Below, one piece after another: positions 26,016-33,466 of a DNA stretch of 64,000 bases. Where the stretch lies: assembly GCA_007618135.1 (NCBI GenBank), contig PHFX01000008.1, positions 16,443-80,442 on the forward strand, read 5' to 3'. The DNA comes from Candidatus Brocadia sp. WS118. GTDB lineage: Bacteria; Planctomycetota; Brocadiia; Brocadiales; Brocadiaceae. Below the pieces are notes generated by a model. That model searched no databases. It saw only the letters and a program-made list of their open reading frames with translations, and was not told the DNA's origin. Position 1 is the first letter of the stretch, and every line of letters begins with the position of its first letter. The position numbers and the translations under genes were made by a program.

Positions 26016-27443
26016 GTGAAGAAAAAGATACTTGTACTTGGCGGTGGTCCTTGCGGCCTCTCAGCCGCCTGGGAATTGTGCCGTTACGGACACGATGTCA
26101 CCATCATTGAAAAAGAATCGAAGGTCGGTGGTTTATGTATTACCAATGAATACAAAGGATACCGTTTTGACCTGGGGGGGCATCGTTTTATCTCTCATAA
26201 CAAGGAGCTTGTTGAGAATGTTTGTGATATGATGGGTGACGAGCTTCTGACGTCAAATAGAAAAAGCGTTATCTTGTTAAATGGAAAGACTTTTGATTAT
26301 CCCTTAACCGCAAAAGATATCTTTCGGAAGATGGACCTATGGACAAATCTGAAGGTGTTTACCTCATATCTGATTGCCGCCATCTCCAGGATTATTTTTA
26401 GGAAAAAAGACATCTCTTTTGAGGATTGGATTGTCAATCGCTTTGGCCGGACTTTGTATAATTTATTTTTCGGTCCCTATACGGAAAAACTCTGGGGCAT
26501 ATCTCCAAAACTTATCTCAACTGATTGGGCTTCTCAGCGGATTTCGCTCTTAAATCTGAAAGACGTCATTTTCCGGCTCCTGAAGTTGAAGGGAGGCACT
26601 CCACGCACCTATGCCAAGGGTTATTTCTATCCCAGAAAGGGTATTGGCCAGATGTTTGACATTATGGGTGAGGATATCTCTGAAAGGGGCGGAAGGATTA
26701 TTCTGAATGCAACGGTCGCGCGGATATTGGTCAACCATAACAGCGTTGAAAGCGTCTGCTACACTCAGGATGGTACCTTAAAAACCCTTGATTGCGATGC
26801 GGTTATTTCCACGATTCCCCTGCCGGATCTCATAAAGGCTTTTCCGGGGTTTCTTACAACGGATGTTCTTGGTCATACAACACCGCTCAGGTTCCGTTCT
26901 GTGAGATTTTTAAACATCCTGGTCGATCTCCCAGATATCAGTGATAACACGTGGATGTATGTATCAGAGGGGAAATATATCACGACACGTATTCAGGAGC
27001 CGAAGAGACGAAGCCCCTTCAGCGCTCCGGAAGGGAAGACGTCTGTGATGCTGGAAATACCATGCAACGAACATGATGAAATCTGGAACTGTCCCAAGGA
27101 GAGCTTGTTGAAGCGTTGTCTTGAAGATTTAAAAGAACTGGGGTTTGATATTAAGGGTAAGGTCATAGATTCTTTTACCACAAGCGTTACCCATGGTTAT
27201 CCTGTCTATAGCCTTGATTACGGTCTGCACCGGCAGAAACTCTTTGATTTTCTGGAGCCTTACGAAAATTTGATTACATGCGGCAGACAGGGGACATTCC
27301 GGTATATCTTCATGGACACGGCCATGGAGATGGGGATAACGGCGGCACAGAATCTCATGCTGGACACGGCATGCAAGAAGACTGATGTGCAATTAATGCG
27401 TTCTGAAAAGGAATTGATTGAGGTAAGCTCGGTAACTGCTTAA
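26016..27443 (+). CDS. FAD-dependent amine-oxidase/protoporphyrinogen-oxidase-like protein
   Basis: A 475-residue flavoprotein. The N-terminus has the dinucleotide fold VLGGGPCGLSAAWELCRYG and the GGH motif in FDLGGHRFIS typical of the amine-oxidase/UDP-galactopyranose-mutase-like group. The C-terminal FAD contact TCGRQGTFRYIFMDTAM is present. Members of this subgroup often sit with glycosyltransferases. A GT-C glycosyltransferase follows here, so a role in sugar or lipid-linked glycan modification is plausible. It uses a GTG start at 26016 preceded by AAAGGAG and is separated from the porin gene by only 12 bp. Confidence 0.8.
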   Translation: MKKKILVLGGGPCGLSAAWELCRYGHDVTIIEKESKVGGLCITNEYKGYRFDLGGHRFISHNKELVENVCDMMGDELLTSNRKSVILLNGKTFDYPLTAKDIFRKMDLWTNLKVFTSYLIAAISRIIFRKKDISFEDWIVNRFGRTLYNLFFGPYTEKLWGISPKLISTDWASQRISLLNLKDVIFRLLKLKGGTPRTYAKGYFYPRKGIGQMFDIMGEDISERGGRIILNATVARILVNHNSVESVCYTQDGTLKTLDCDAVISTIPLPDLIKAFPGFLTTDVLGHTTPLRFRSVRFLNILVDLPDISDNTWMYVSEGKYITTRIQEPKRRSPFSAPEGKTSVMLEIPCNEHDEIWNCPKESLLKRCLEDLKELGFDIKGKVIDSFTTSVTHGYPVYSLDYGLHRQKLFDFLEPYENLITCGRQGTFRYIFMDTAMEMGITAAQNLMLDTACKKTDVQLMRSEKELIEVSSVTA

Positions 27444-27485
27444 ACGTTAAGGAATTTCAAACTTATATAATTACCCTCTATCGGT

Positions 27486-27509
27486 ATGACAAGCGTCTCC
27501 GCTTGTCAT
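27486..27509. terminator. Hairpin downstream of the FAD oxidoreductase gene
   Basis: Perfect 10-bp stem (ATGACAAGCG and complement) with a TCTC loop, 43 bp after the stop codon. No T-run follows, so it may be a dispersed hairpin and not a true intrinsic terminator. Confidence 0.35.
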
Positions 27510-27550
27510 TATAATGTCAACCGGGGAGGGTTGACCTACCTTGATGTATA

Positions 27551-27610
27551 GGAATTTCAATTACCCCCCATAATCCCCCCGTTTACGGGGGGAAACAGGG
27601 GGGAAAGTCG
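27551..27610. repeat. 60-bp G/C-tract repeat, copy 1
   Basis: GGAATTTCAATTACCCCCCA, TAATCCCCCCGTTTACGGGG and GGAAACAGGGGGGAAAGTCG make one unit. An almost identical copy lies in inverted orientation at 35943-36002. The unit contains its own CCCCCCGTTTACGGGGGG hairpin. Confidence 0.75.
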
Positions 27611-27639
27611 CCGTCGGCCTAATTTAATTATTTATTACC

Positions 27640-29226
27640 ATGATTTTAACTATCCATGATAAATTGAATATGGAACAGCAGACGAAAACGGTCTCCTGGC
27701 AAGGGTGTCTGATTCCCATAGCTGCTGTGGGTATCTGTTTGATCGCCCGGTTGTGGTATTTTGGCAGGTACATCGATGAATGGGACAGTGTGAATTTTGC
27801 CTTTGGTTTGTCAAAGGAATATGACATCCTGCATGATCAGCCACATTTTCCCGGCTATCCGGTGTACATGTTTGTAAGCTGGATATGGTACCAGATAGTA
27901 GGGTCTGACATACAGGCGTTGGTCTTTTCAGGTGTCTTGTTTAGCAGCCTCGCCGTGTTTCCCTTGTATGAACTCTCACGGCGTATGTTCTCAAGAGAGG
28001 TGGCGATTCTCACGGCTGCCTTATATATAGTAAACCCACAGGTTTGGTTGCAGGCGGAAAAACCGCTATCGGATGCCTTTGGCCTGTTTTTTGTTATTAC
28101 TGCTATCTTGTTTTTTTATCTGGCCATAGCATGCGCACAAGAAACATCCGTAAGGAGGGACGAACGGCCGTTTGATCCTGCCGGACAGCGGACATCCCTG
28201 AATTATCTCGGACTGGGAGGTGTTATATTAGGGCTGGGGCTGGGGGTAAGGGTTACCTATCTCGCCTTACTGCCCATCATGGCCTATACGGCATATCTGC
28301 TGAGCCAAAGGGTATGCAGCAGGAAGGTAATTGTGTGGGGATTGTCTGGTTTGGCCCTTGGCGTAGGGTCGTGGCTGGGATATCTCATTGTCCGTTTTTC
28401 TCCGTACCGGTTTTGCAAGAAATTCCTGAGCCATGCCGATTATCATTTTAACCGGGAGGGAAACTCTATCATCACCACGGATGATTACGGAGAACGATTT
28501 TTCGATATTTTTCACCGTCTCAGCGCCCATAGTCTGGGCACCTGGTGGACAGATACACCCTTTCTTCGGGTCGTTCCAACGATCATTCTTGTGGTTTCTC
28601 TGGGATATTTTATCATCCATGAAAGGTGGAACTTCAGAAATAAGTTTCTGGTGGCATTTTTTGTCCCGTACTTTCTCTGGGTTGCCCTTGTGCAGGATGC
28701 CATTCGGCAGATCATGGTACTGATACCATTCCTCGTTCTTATCGTGAGTGCAGGCTTATGGCATATATATACTATCCACTTAAGAAACAGGAAGTATGGT
28801 GTGGTTTTTTTCTTTACGATAGTGCTTGCCTTTGTTGTTTCTCAAACCATTGATTCGGTAAGGATTGTTTCTATAAACAGGAATGAAGAGCCGCCATCGG
28901 TTTCTACAATAAACTATATAACAAAAAACTATGAGAAGGATGAGACAAAATTCTATTGTTTAAACGACTGGCGTTTATTCCAATATTACGCCCCTGAGTG
29001 GTGCGATAAGAAGAATAGCCAGGTCTATTTTACCTCACGCATGAGCGGGGTACTGAAGGATCTGGGCCGGTTAAAGCAGAAACCTGCGAATGTTCTTGTC
29101 TCGTCAAAGCTCTTTGAGCGGGATAAGTATAAGGAAAGACTGAAAAAGCTGGCGGTATTTAAAAGAAACAGATATGGTGTGGCCGATTATAATTGGCTGG
29201 CTTTGTATCGTTTTGAGTGGAGGTAA
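27640..29226 (+). CDS. GT-C family membrane glycosyltransferase (PMT/GT39-like)
   Basis: A 528-residue protein with about ten membrane helices. The acidic motif DEWDSVNFA in the first external loop matches the catalytic DE position of lipid-phosphate-sugar-dependent GT-C enzymes (ArnT/PMT_2 group). The hydrophilic C-terminal 130 residues would lie outside. It probably moves a sugar from a polyprenyl-phosphate donor to an exported acceptor. The Ser-rich tails of secreted proteins encoded just downstream are possible acceptors, which is speculation. No clear ribosome site is seen at 27640, and ATG codons at Met11 offer an alternative. Confidence 0.75.
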   Translation: MILTIHDKLNMEQQTKTVSWQGCLIPIAAVGICLIARLWYFGRYIDEWDSVNFAFGLSKEYDILHDQPHFPGYPVYMFVSWIWYQIVGSDIQALVFSGVLFSSLAVFPLYELSRRMFSREVAILTAALYIVNPQVWLQAEKPLSDAFGLFFVITAILFFYLAIACAQETSVRRDERPFDPAGQRTSLNYLGLGGVILGLGLGVRVTYLALLPIMAYTAYLLSQRVCSRKVIVWGLSGLALGVGSWLGYLIVRFSPYRFCKKFLSHADYHFNREGNSIITTDDYGERFFDIFHRLSAHSLGTWWTDTPFLRVVPTIILVVSLGYFIIHERWNFRNKFLVAFFVPYFLWVALVQDAIRQIMVLIPFLVLIVSAGLWHIYTIHLRNRKYGVVFFFTIVLAFVVSQTIDSVRIVSINRNEEPPSVSTINYITKNYEKDETKFYCLNDWRLFQYYAPEWCDKKNSQVYFTSRMSGVLKDLGRLKQKPANVLVSSKLFERDKYKERLKKLAVFKRNRYGVADYNWLALYRFEWR

Positions 29227-29268
29227 TTGTATGCTACCAATTTCTATTGTAAACGTTTAAGGAAAGTT

Positions 29269-29385
29269 GTCATTGCGAGGGTGATAGCCCGAAGCAATCT
29301 CTCTATGACTGTCATTCCGAGCAAAGCGTGGAATCTCATGGGTTTGCTTCGCTTGGGCTCGCAACTTCGGCTTCGCTGTCGTTCT
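29269..29385. repeat. Dispersed TCATTGCGAGGG repeat cluster
   Basis: GTCATTGCGAGGGTGATAGC with CCGAAGCAATCTCTC is followed by a related GTCATTCCGAGCAAAGCGTG unit. The first part matches the repeat at 18159. The 29227-29471 gap holds no gene otherwise. Confidence 0.6.
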
Positions 29386-29471
29386 CAATGGCTATTATCA
29401 GTTGGTTTATTTAAGACGTGCACTATAGTTGCTATTTTAGTAAGACGAAAATTTTATTCCAGGAGGGTAAG

Positions 29472-29909
29472 ATGTTGAAAAATGTATTGTTGTCGTTCTG
29501 TCTTGTCGTGACGGTTGGTTCACTGGCTTTGTACCGTTGTGCAGATGCACAAACCACCGGAAGTATATCCGGTGTGGTAACGGATCAATCTGAAGGTCCT
29601 GTAAGTGGTGCAGAGGTAACATTAAAAAATAAGAAACTGAAATTCAAGGATAATGGGATAACGGGAAGTAATGGTGAGTACGAATTTTCAGGGTTAAATG
29701 CCGGCAAATATATTATAAAAGTGAAAAAGACTGGCTTTAAGAAAGCGAGTAAGCAGGTTAAACTCAAAGAAGGGCAGAATAAGGTGATGGATATACAATT
29801 GAAAACTGAAGGTTCGGGCAATGGTAGCGGAAGCGGCAGTGGTTCCGGAAGTGGAAGTGGTTCTGGTTCCGGAAGCGGAGGTGGCTCTGGCAGCGGCAGT
29901 GGTGCATGA
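29472..29909 (+). CDS. Secreted carboxypeptidase-regulatory-like domain with Ser-Gly tail
   Basis: A 145-residue exported protein starting at 29472, where AGGAGGGTAAG precedes ATG. After the signal peptide (cleavage near CADAQ) there is one CarboxypepD_reg-type beta-sandwich (TGSISGVVTDQSEGPVSGA ... FSGLNAGKYIIKVKKTGF). The chain ends in about 28 residues of (Gly-Ser)n. Such domains serve as adhesion or folding modules at the cell surface. The tail composition recurs in the protein ending at 32507. The in-frame extension to 29418 lies in repeat-rich sequence and is unlikely. Confidence 0.8.
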   Translation: MLKNVLLSFCLVVTVGSLALYRCADAQTTGSISGVVTDQSEGPVSGAEVTLKNKKLKFKDNGITGSNGEYEFSGLNAGKYIIKVKKTGFKKASKQVKLKEGQNKVMDIQLKTEGSGNGSGSGSGSGSGSGSGSGSGGGSGSGSGA

Positions 29910-29939
29910 ACCGGAAAAAATCACCTGATATAAAACTAA

Positions 29940-29968
29940 CCCTGTCAGGGTTTAAAACCCTGACAGGG
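29940..29968. repeat. 14-bp-stem hairpin between two secreted-protein genes
   Basis: CCCTGTCAGGGTTT at 29940-29953 and its exact complement at 29955-29968 leave a one-base centre. A T-rich GGTTTCGG follows. It could end the upstream transcript or be a mobile REP-like hairpin. Confidence 0.5.
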
Positions 29969-30006
29969 GTTTCGGTCTAATCGTGGTTCGTATTTTTTAT
30001 TTTTAA

Positions 30007-30020
30007 TTGAGAATGAGTCT
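30007..30020 (+). promoter_or_regulatory. 14-bp shared upstream motif, copy 2
   Basis: TTGAGAATGAGTCT, identical to 24490-24503, lies 24 bp before the ATG at 30045 and upstream of AAGGAG. Shared control with the porin operon is inferred. Confidence 0.4.
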
Positions 30021-30044
30021 AGATTATTTAAGGAGTGTAAATCG

Positions 30045-31496
30045 ATGCTTTTGTTCAACACGTTATTTGTAAAAACGGGAATGGTTGTAGGTTTGTTATG
30101 CAGCGCCTCTTTGGTGGATGTAAATATGCCTGATCTTCAAGCGACAGAACTCTTTGGAATAGTTTCTGATGAAAATGGTGATCCCATAGAAGGCGCCCGG
30201 ATAACGATCAAGACAAAAAAGAATACAGGTGGAAAGAATCCTAATAAAACGGATACAACTGATGATGATGGTTCGTATGAAATTGGCGATTTAAAAAAGG
30301 GCAACTACAAAGTAACAATCATTTCCGGGGGTTATGAAAAAGTAACCGAAACGTTGAAGATAAGTGAGGGCAGTGAAGAAATTGAAAAGGATTATACTTT
30401 GACATTTTCATCCTACACAAAGACAAGCAAGACAAAAACAATGGATGCCGCGGTTGCTTCCTACCAGGAAATCGGTACGTTGAGAAAGCAGGTTCCGATT
30501 GATGCAAACGCTCTGGCTTCTGCCTATGAGGGTGAACTGCAGGATTTAACAAAAGAAATGGATGCTGAAAACACGCTGGCTCTGGATAGTGATGTTTTGG
30601 GGGCTATTGATGACATTAAAAACAATAACGAACCGGATTTGGCTGCACAGGTTATTGACAAGACCCTGCAGCGGGTGTTTTACCTGGCGATTCTAGAACG
30701 CATCACGGATGTCCACGATGATTTTCATGATGGGAAAAAATCAGACCTTACATTCTTATGGGATGAGGCATATGCAGCATATCAGGCGATTGTAGGCACG
30801 GCTGACCGGGAAAATAAGGTGCTTACCGAAGACCGCACGAGTATTGAAACGGGAGGCAATCCTAATCTGGAAGACCAGATATTGGTTGCCTTTATACGGG
30901 GTCAAAAAGCGCTGGATCGGAAAAATCATGACGAAGACGAAATTATCATTGGTGTACAGCGCCAGGTTATCAGGCTTTCCCTCGTCCGGGCATTCTATAT
31001 TGCAGTCCTCAGGGAGGTGGAAGGGGTTTTAAACAACAGGGATAGCGACCCTGAGGAAGCCCTGGTGCCTCAAAAAGAGGGTGAGGTTTATTATCGTATT
31101 ATCGAAGAATTCGTTTCACGTGATAACCCCGAAGGTAACGAAATCATAAAATCCCAGCTTACGGGTGATGTGGCTGACGTGCATGCCGATACCATCGTAA
31201 GTGAACTGAGCAAAGGATTTGTTGGCAGAGTCAGGGGCGAATTAGCATCTAATGCATCGGCGCTCGGTGCTAATAATCGTGGTGATGCCATGGTAACGGC
31301 TGAAGAGGCGCTGCTCTATGCTAAGGTGTTTCTGGAGGATTTGGAATTGCGACTTGGTAGCGATGAGAGCGACGAGATGAACGACGACCTGCATGATTTA
31401 CGTGATGCCAGTGACGAGGTTGATAAAGAGGACGCTGCATTCGCTAGCGAAACAATATCAGCCAGTCTCGATAGTTATGAGAATGAATTACTTTAA
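30045..31496 (+). CDS. Secreted protein: regulatory-like beta domain plus duplicated helical domain (possible Fea1-like)
   Basis: A 483-residue exported protein. An N-terminal hydrophobic signal (about 10-25) is followed by a CarboxypepD_reg-like module (TELFGIVSDENGDPIEGARI ... NYKVTIISGGYEK, 33-118). The rest is helical and seems duplicated: QVIDKTLQRVFYLAILERI ... WDEAYAAYQAI aligns with QRQVIRLSLVRAFYIAVLRE ... KEGEVYYRIIEEFV. From memory, this WDEA / EGxxYYRII pattern recalls the Fea1 low-iron-inducible periplasmic family of algae. I could not verify it. Acidic residues dominate the C-terminus. It precedes a secreted diheme cytochrome by 30 bp and shares a Fur-box-like motif with the porin gene, so iron binding is a testable guess. 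Confidence 0.6.
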   Translation: MLLFNTLFVKTGMVVGLLCSASLVDVNMPDLQATELFGIVSDENGDPIEGARITIKTKKNTGGKNPNKTDTTDDDGSYEIGDLKKGNYKVTIISGGYEKVTETLKISEGSEEIEKDYTLTFSSYTKTSKTKTMDAAVASYQEIGTLRKQVPIDANALASAYEGELQDLTKEMDAENTLALDSDVLGAIDDIKNNNEPDLAAQVIDKTLQRVFYLAILERITDVHDDFHDGKKSDLTFLWDEAYAAYQAIVGTADRENKVLTEDRTSIETGGNPNLEDQILVAFIRGQKALDRKNHDEDEIIIGVQRQVIRLSLVRAFYIAVLREVEGVLNNRDSDPEEALVPQKEGEVYYRIIEEFVSRDNPEGNEIIKSQLTGDVADVHADTIVSELSKGFVGRVRGELASNASALGANNRGDAMVTAEEALLYAKVFLEDLELRLGSDESDEMNDDLHDLRDASDEVDKEDAAFASETISASLDSYENELL

Positions 31497-31526
31497 AACG
31501 CACAATTTTAAAAGAAAGGCGATTCT

Positions 31527-32507
31527 ATGAAGAAAAAGAGCATAAAGTATTTACTGGTAACGATGGGGATTATTCTTCCCATTTTTTCCATGGTAATCCA
31601 TCTCCGGCCGGGGAATGCACAGAATCAAATCAGCGGAAAAGAGAAAAGTACGGAGGTGCAATCGGCTCGAAAAAAGAAGGCGGTCAGTTTCACAAAGGAT
31701 GTTTTACCTTTATTTGTAAAGCCGAAAAAGCAGGGTAAATTGGAATCCGTTCCTTGCATCCATTGTCATTTTTCCAGTCTGTCTTTAGCAAATGACGGCA
31801 TACCGGAGAATGCGTGGCACCAACTTAGCTTAGGCTCGTACAGAGACATCATGTATGGTGCTGATGGGGGGATAGAGCAGATTATTGATCTCGAAAATCC
31901 CAAAGAAAGCAGTCTGCTTGTTGTGCTGAAGGGCGAGGGTGATGAATCCCGTATGCCATACAGAGGCCCTTTCTTTTCAAAAAAAGAAATTGCCATCATT
32001 CAAAGATGGATTGAAGAGGGGGCAAAGGACGACACCCCCGCTCCTGATTTTAATCGGGATGTGCTCCCTTTGCTGACAAAACCAGTGAATGGCAGTATGG
32101 CCTGCAGCGATTGCCACTATAATAACAACGGCGCGACTTCCAAGGAGCGCACCGAATCACAGTCGTGTCTTGATCTGTCCAGATGGGAAGGCATAATTTC
32201 CGGTGCGGAGGGAAATATACACGAGGCAATCATAGACCTGGCAACTCCCGCAGACAGTCTGATCTTAAAACGTCTGCGTGGTCAGAAAACGGGGGAACTG
32301 CCGGAAGAAGATCATCGGATGCCCTTTGGTGGACCGTACTTTACGGAATACGAGATACAGAAAATCGAACGCTGGATAGCGGGTGGTGCTAAAGGTCCCA
32401 ATGGCGAAGACCCCAGTGAGGCCGATATCAGTGATGCCGGGGAATGTCTGGGCGGCAGTGGTTCTGGCAGTGGCAGCGGCTCAGGCAGTGGTAGTGAAAA
32501 TGAGTAG
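31527..32507 (+). CDS. Secreted planctomycete-type diheme cytochrome c with Ser-Gly tail
   Basis: A 326-residue exported protein with two copies of the planctomycete cytochrome c module. Copy one: VSFTKDVLPLFVKP ... CIHCH ... SRMPYRGPFFSKKEIAIIQR. Copy two: PDFNRDVLPLLTKP ... CSDCH ... HRMPFGGPYFTEYEIQKIER. Each ends with a W-I-x-x-G-A-K turn. The last 20 residues are a (Gly-Ser)n tail plus ENE, like the tail of the protein at 29472. Expected to carry electrons in the anammoxosome lumen or periplasm. An AAAGGCG site precedes the ATG, and it follows the Fea1-like gene in the same operon. Confidence 0.85.
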   Translation: MKKKSIKYLLVTMGIILPIFSMVIHLRPGNAQNQISGKEKSTEVQSARKKKAVSFTKDVLPLFVKPKKQGKLESVPCIHCHFSSLSLANDGIPENAWHQLSLGSYRDIMYGADGGIEQIIDLENPKESSLLVVLKGEGDESRMPYRGPFFSKKEIAIIQRWIEEGAKDDTPAPDFNRDVLPLLTKPVNGSMACSDCHYNNNGATSKERTESQSCLDLSRWEGIISGAEGNIHEAIIDLATPADSLILKRLRGQKTGELPEEDHRMPFGGPYFTEYEIQKIERWIAGGAKGPNGEDPSEADISDAGECLGGSGSGSGSGSGSGSENE

Positions 32508-32821
32508 CATCTTCCAGGGATAATTGTGGCATGTTAAGCAAAAATTATGAATTGCATTCGATGCACATGAAGAGACAGAAGCCCAATAATGTGTATTCTA
32601 AACATCCCTTATCTCTCTCTAAAGGGAATATGAAAAGTCTCCTCTTGGGAGGGAATTCAGGAGTAGATTCTTCCCTCCCCTTGATGGGGCTAGGGGTGGG
32701 TGCCCTTCCTTCTATCACACTTGCCTTAGCTTTCCTCATCGAGGAGAATGAATATTTGTTTGAAATATCGTAACAATTTAGTTTTTTAAAAAACCATATC
32801 CATGGAGCATTGGTATCACGG

Positions 32822-32848
32822 TAGGGGCGGGTTTCAAACCTGCCCCTA
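32822..32848. repeat. Hairpin repeat in the 32.5-32.95 kb gap
   Basis: Arms of 13 nt (TAGGGGCGGGTTT and near-complement, one G-T position) with a one-base loop. The rest of the gap (32508-32958) has a CCCTCCCCTTGATGGGG-type repeat and no credible gene. Confidence 0.5.
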
Positions 32849-32958
32849 TCAGAGCGATTATTTACCGTTGTTGTTGAAAGTATTCAAAAATAAATTGTTA
32901 CAAAATAAAAAGTTTTTCTACCGTAAACTTCAGAACAAGTGATGAAAGGAGATAAGCT

Positions 32959-33234
32959 ATGTCCGCAATGGTAATCAGCAGTCTTGATAGGTTTATTGAT
33001 ATGGCGCGAAAACTGGAAAATTCCGGGGTGACGAATATACACCTTTGCTATGCAAAACACACGGATAAATTGGACTTATCAGTAATAGCCCTTGTGCCGT
33101 TTGTTGACTATGTGATCGTGGGTGAAGACGCCCGTAGCTTGCCGTATCTCAAACATATAATCACTGAGGCACAGCTCCGGCATATACCAGTTTTGCCGGA
33201 AGAACGTATTGCAGCAGTAAAAAATAATAGCTAA
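32959..33234 (+). CDS. Small hypothetical protein, 91 aa
   Basis: A 91-residue soluble protein with a very good ribosome site (GAAAGGAGATAAGCT then ATG). It looks like a compact alpha/beta domain: SSLDRFIDMARKLENSGV, then a hydrophobic strand LDLSVIALVPFVDYVIVGE and a terminal helix. No family recognised. It starts a run with the small membrane ORF and the ApbE fusion. Confidence 0.6.
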   Translation: MSAMVISSLDRFIDMARKLENSGVTNIHLCYAKHTDKLDLSVIALVPFVDYVIVGEDARSLPYLKHIITEAQLRHIPVLPEERIAAVKNNS

Positions 33235-33306
33235 AAGTCCGGTGCAGCACGGTGGTAGTTCAAAGCGCCTCCTTCTGGTTTTATTTGAGAGAAAGGAGTA
33301 TTACGT

Positions 33307-33444
33307 ATGCAGAACTATATTTGGAAGTTGTTAATGGGACTTATCGTTGTCTTTACCGTATGCTACCTCGCGTTTTTTATGAAGGTAGTGGTAGAGTATA
33401 TGAAAGAGACATCTCTTGATCTGACGATATTCTGTCCCTTATAA
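33307..33444 (+). CDS. Single-pass membrane peptide, 45 aa
   Basis: A 45-codon gene with AGAAAGGAG 9 nt before ATG. The product has a Trp near the N-terminus, a hydrophobic helix (about 9-27, LLMGLIVVFTVCYLAFFM) and an acidic C-terminal stretch. It ends 22 bp before the FMN/ApbE fusion gene, so it may be a small anchor or subunit for a flavin-based membrane complex. Family not recognised. Confidence 0.6.
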   Translation: MQNYIWKLLMGLIVVFTVCYLAFFMKVVVEYMKETSLDLTIFCPL

Positions 33445-33466
33445 ATATCTGTCTCTTATAAAAATT

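Noticed and set aside
29821..29905. GS-coding DNA tract as a CRISPR or satellite array
   Set aside because: The repetition is a codon-level Gly-Ser run inside a reading frame with no spacer structure. No CRISPR array was found anywhere in the window.
32531..32773. Plus-strand frame of 80 codons
   Set aside because: The frame is built from intergenic repeats (CCCTCCCCTTGATGGGG), lacks a ribosome site and has no protein-like pattern.
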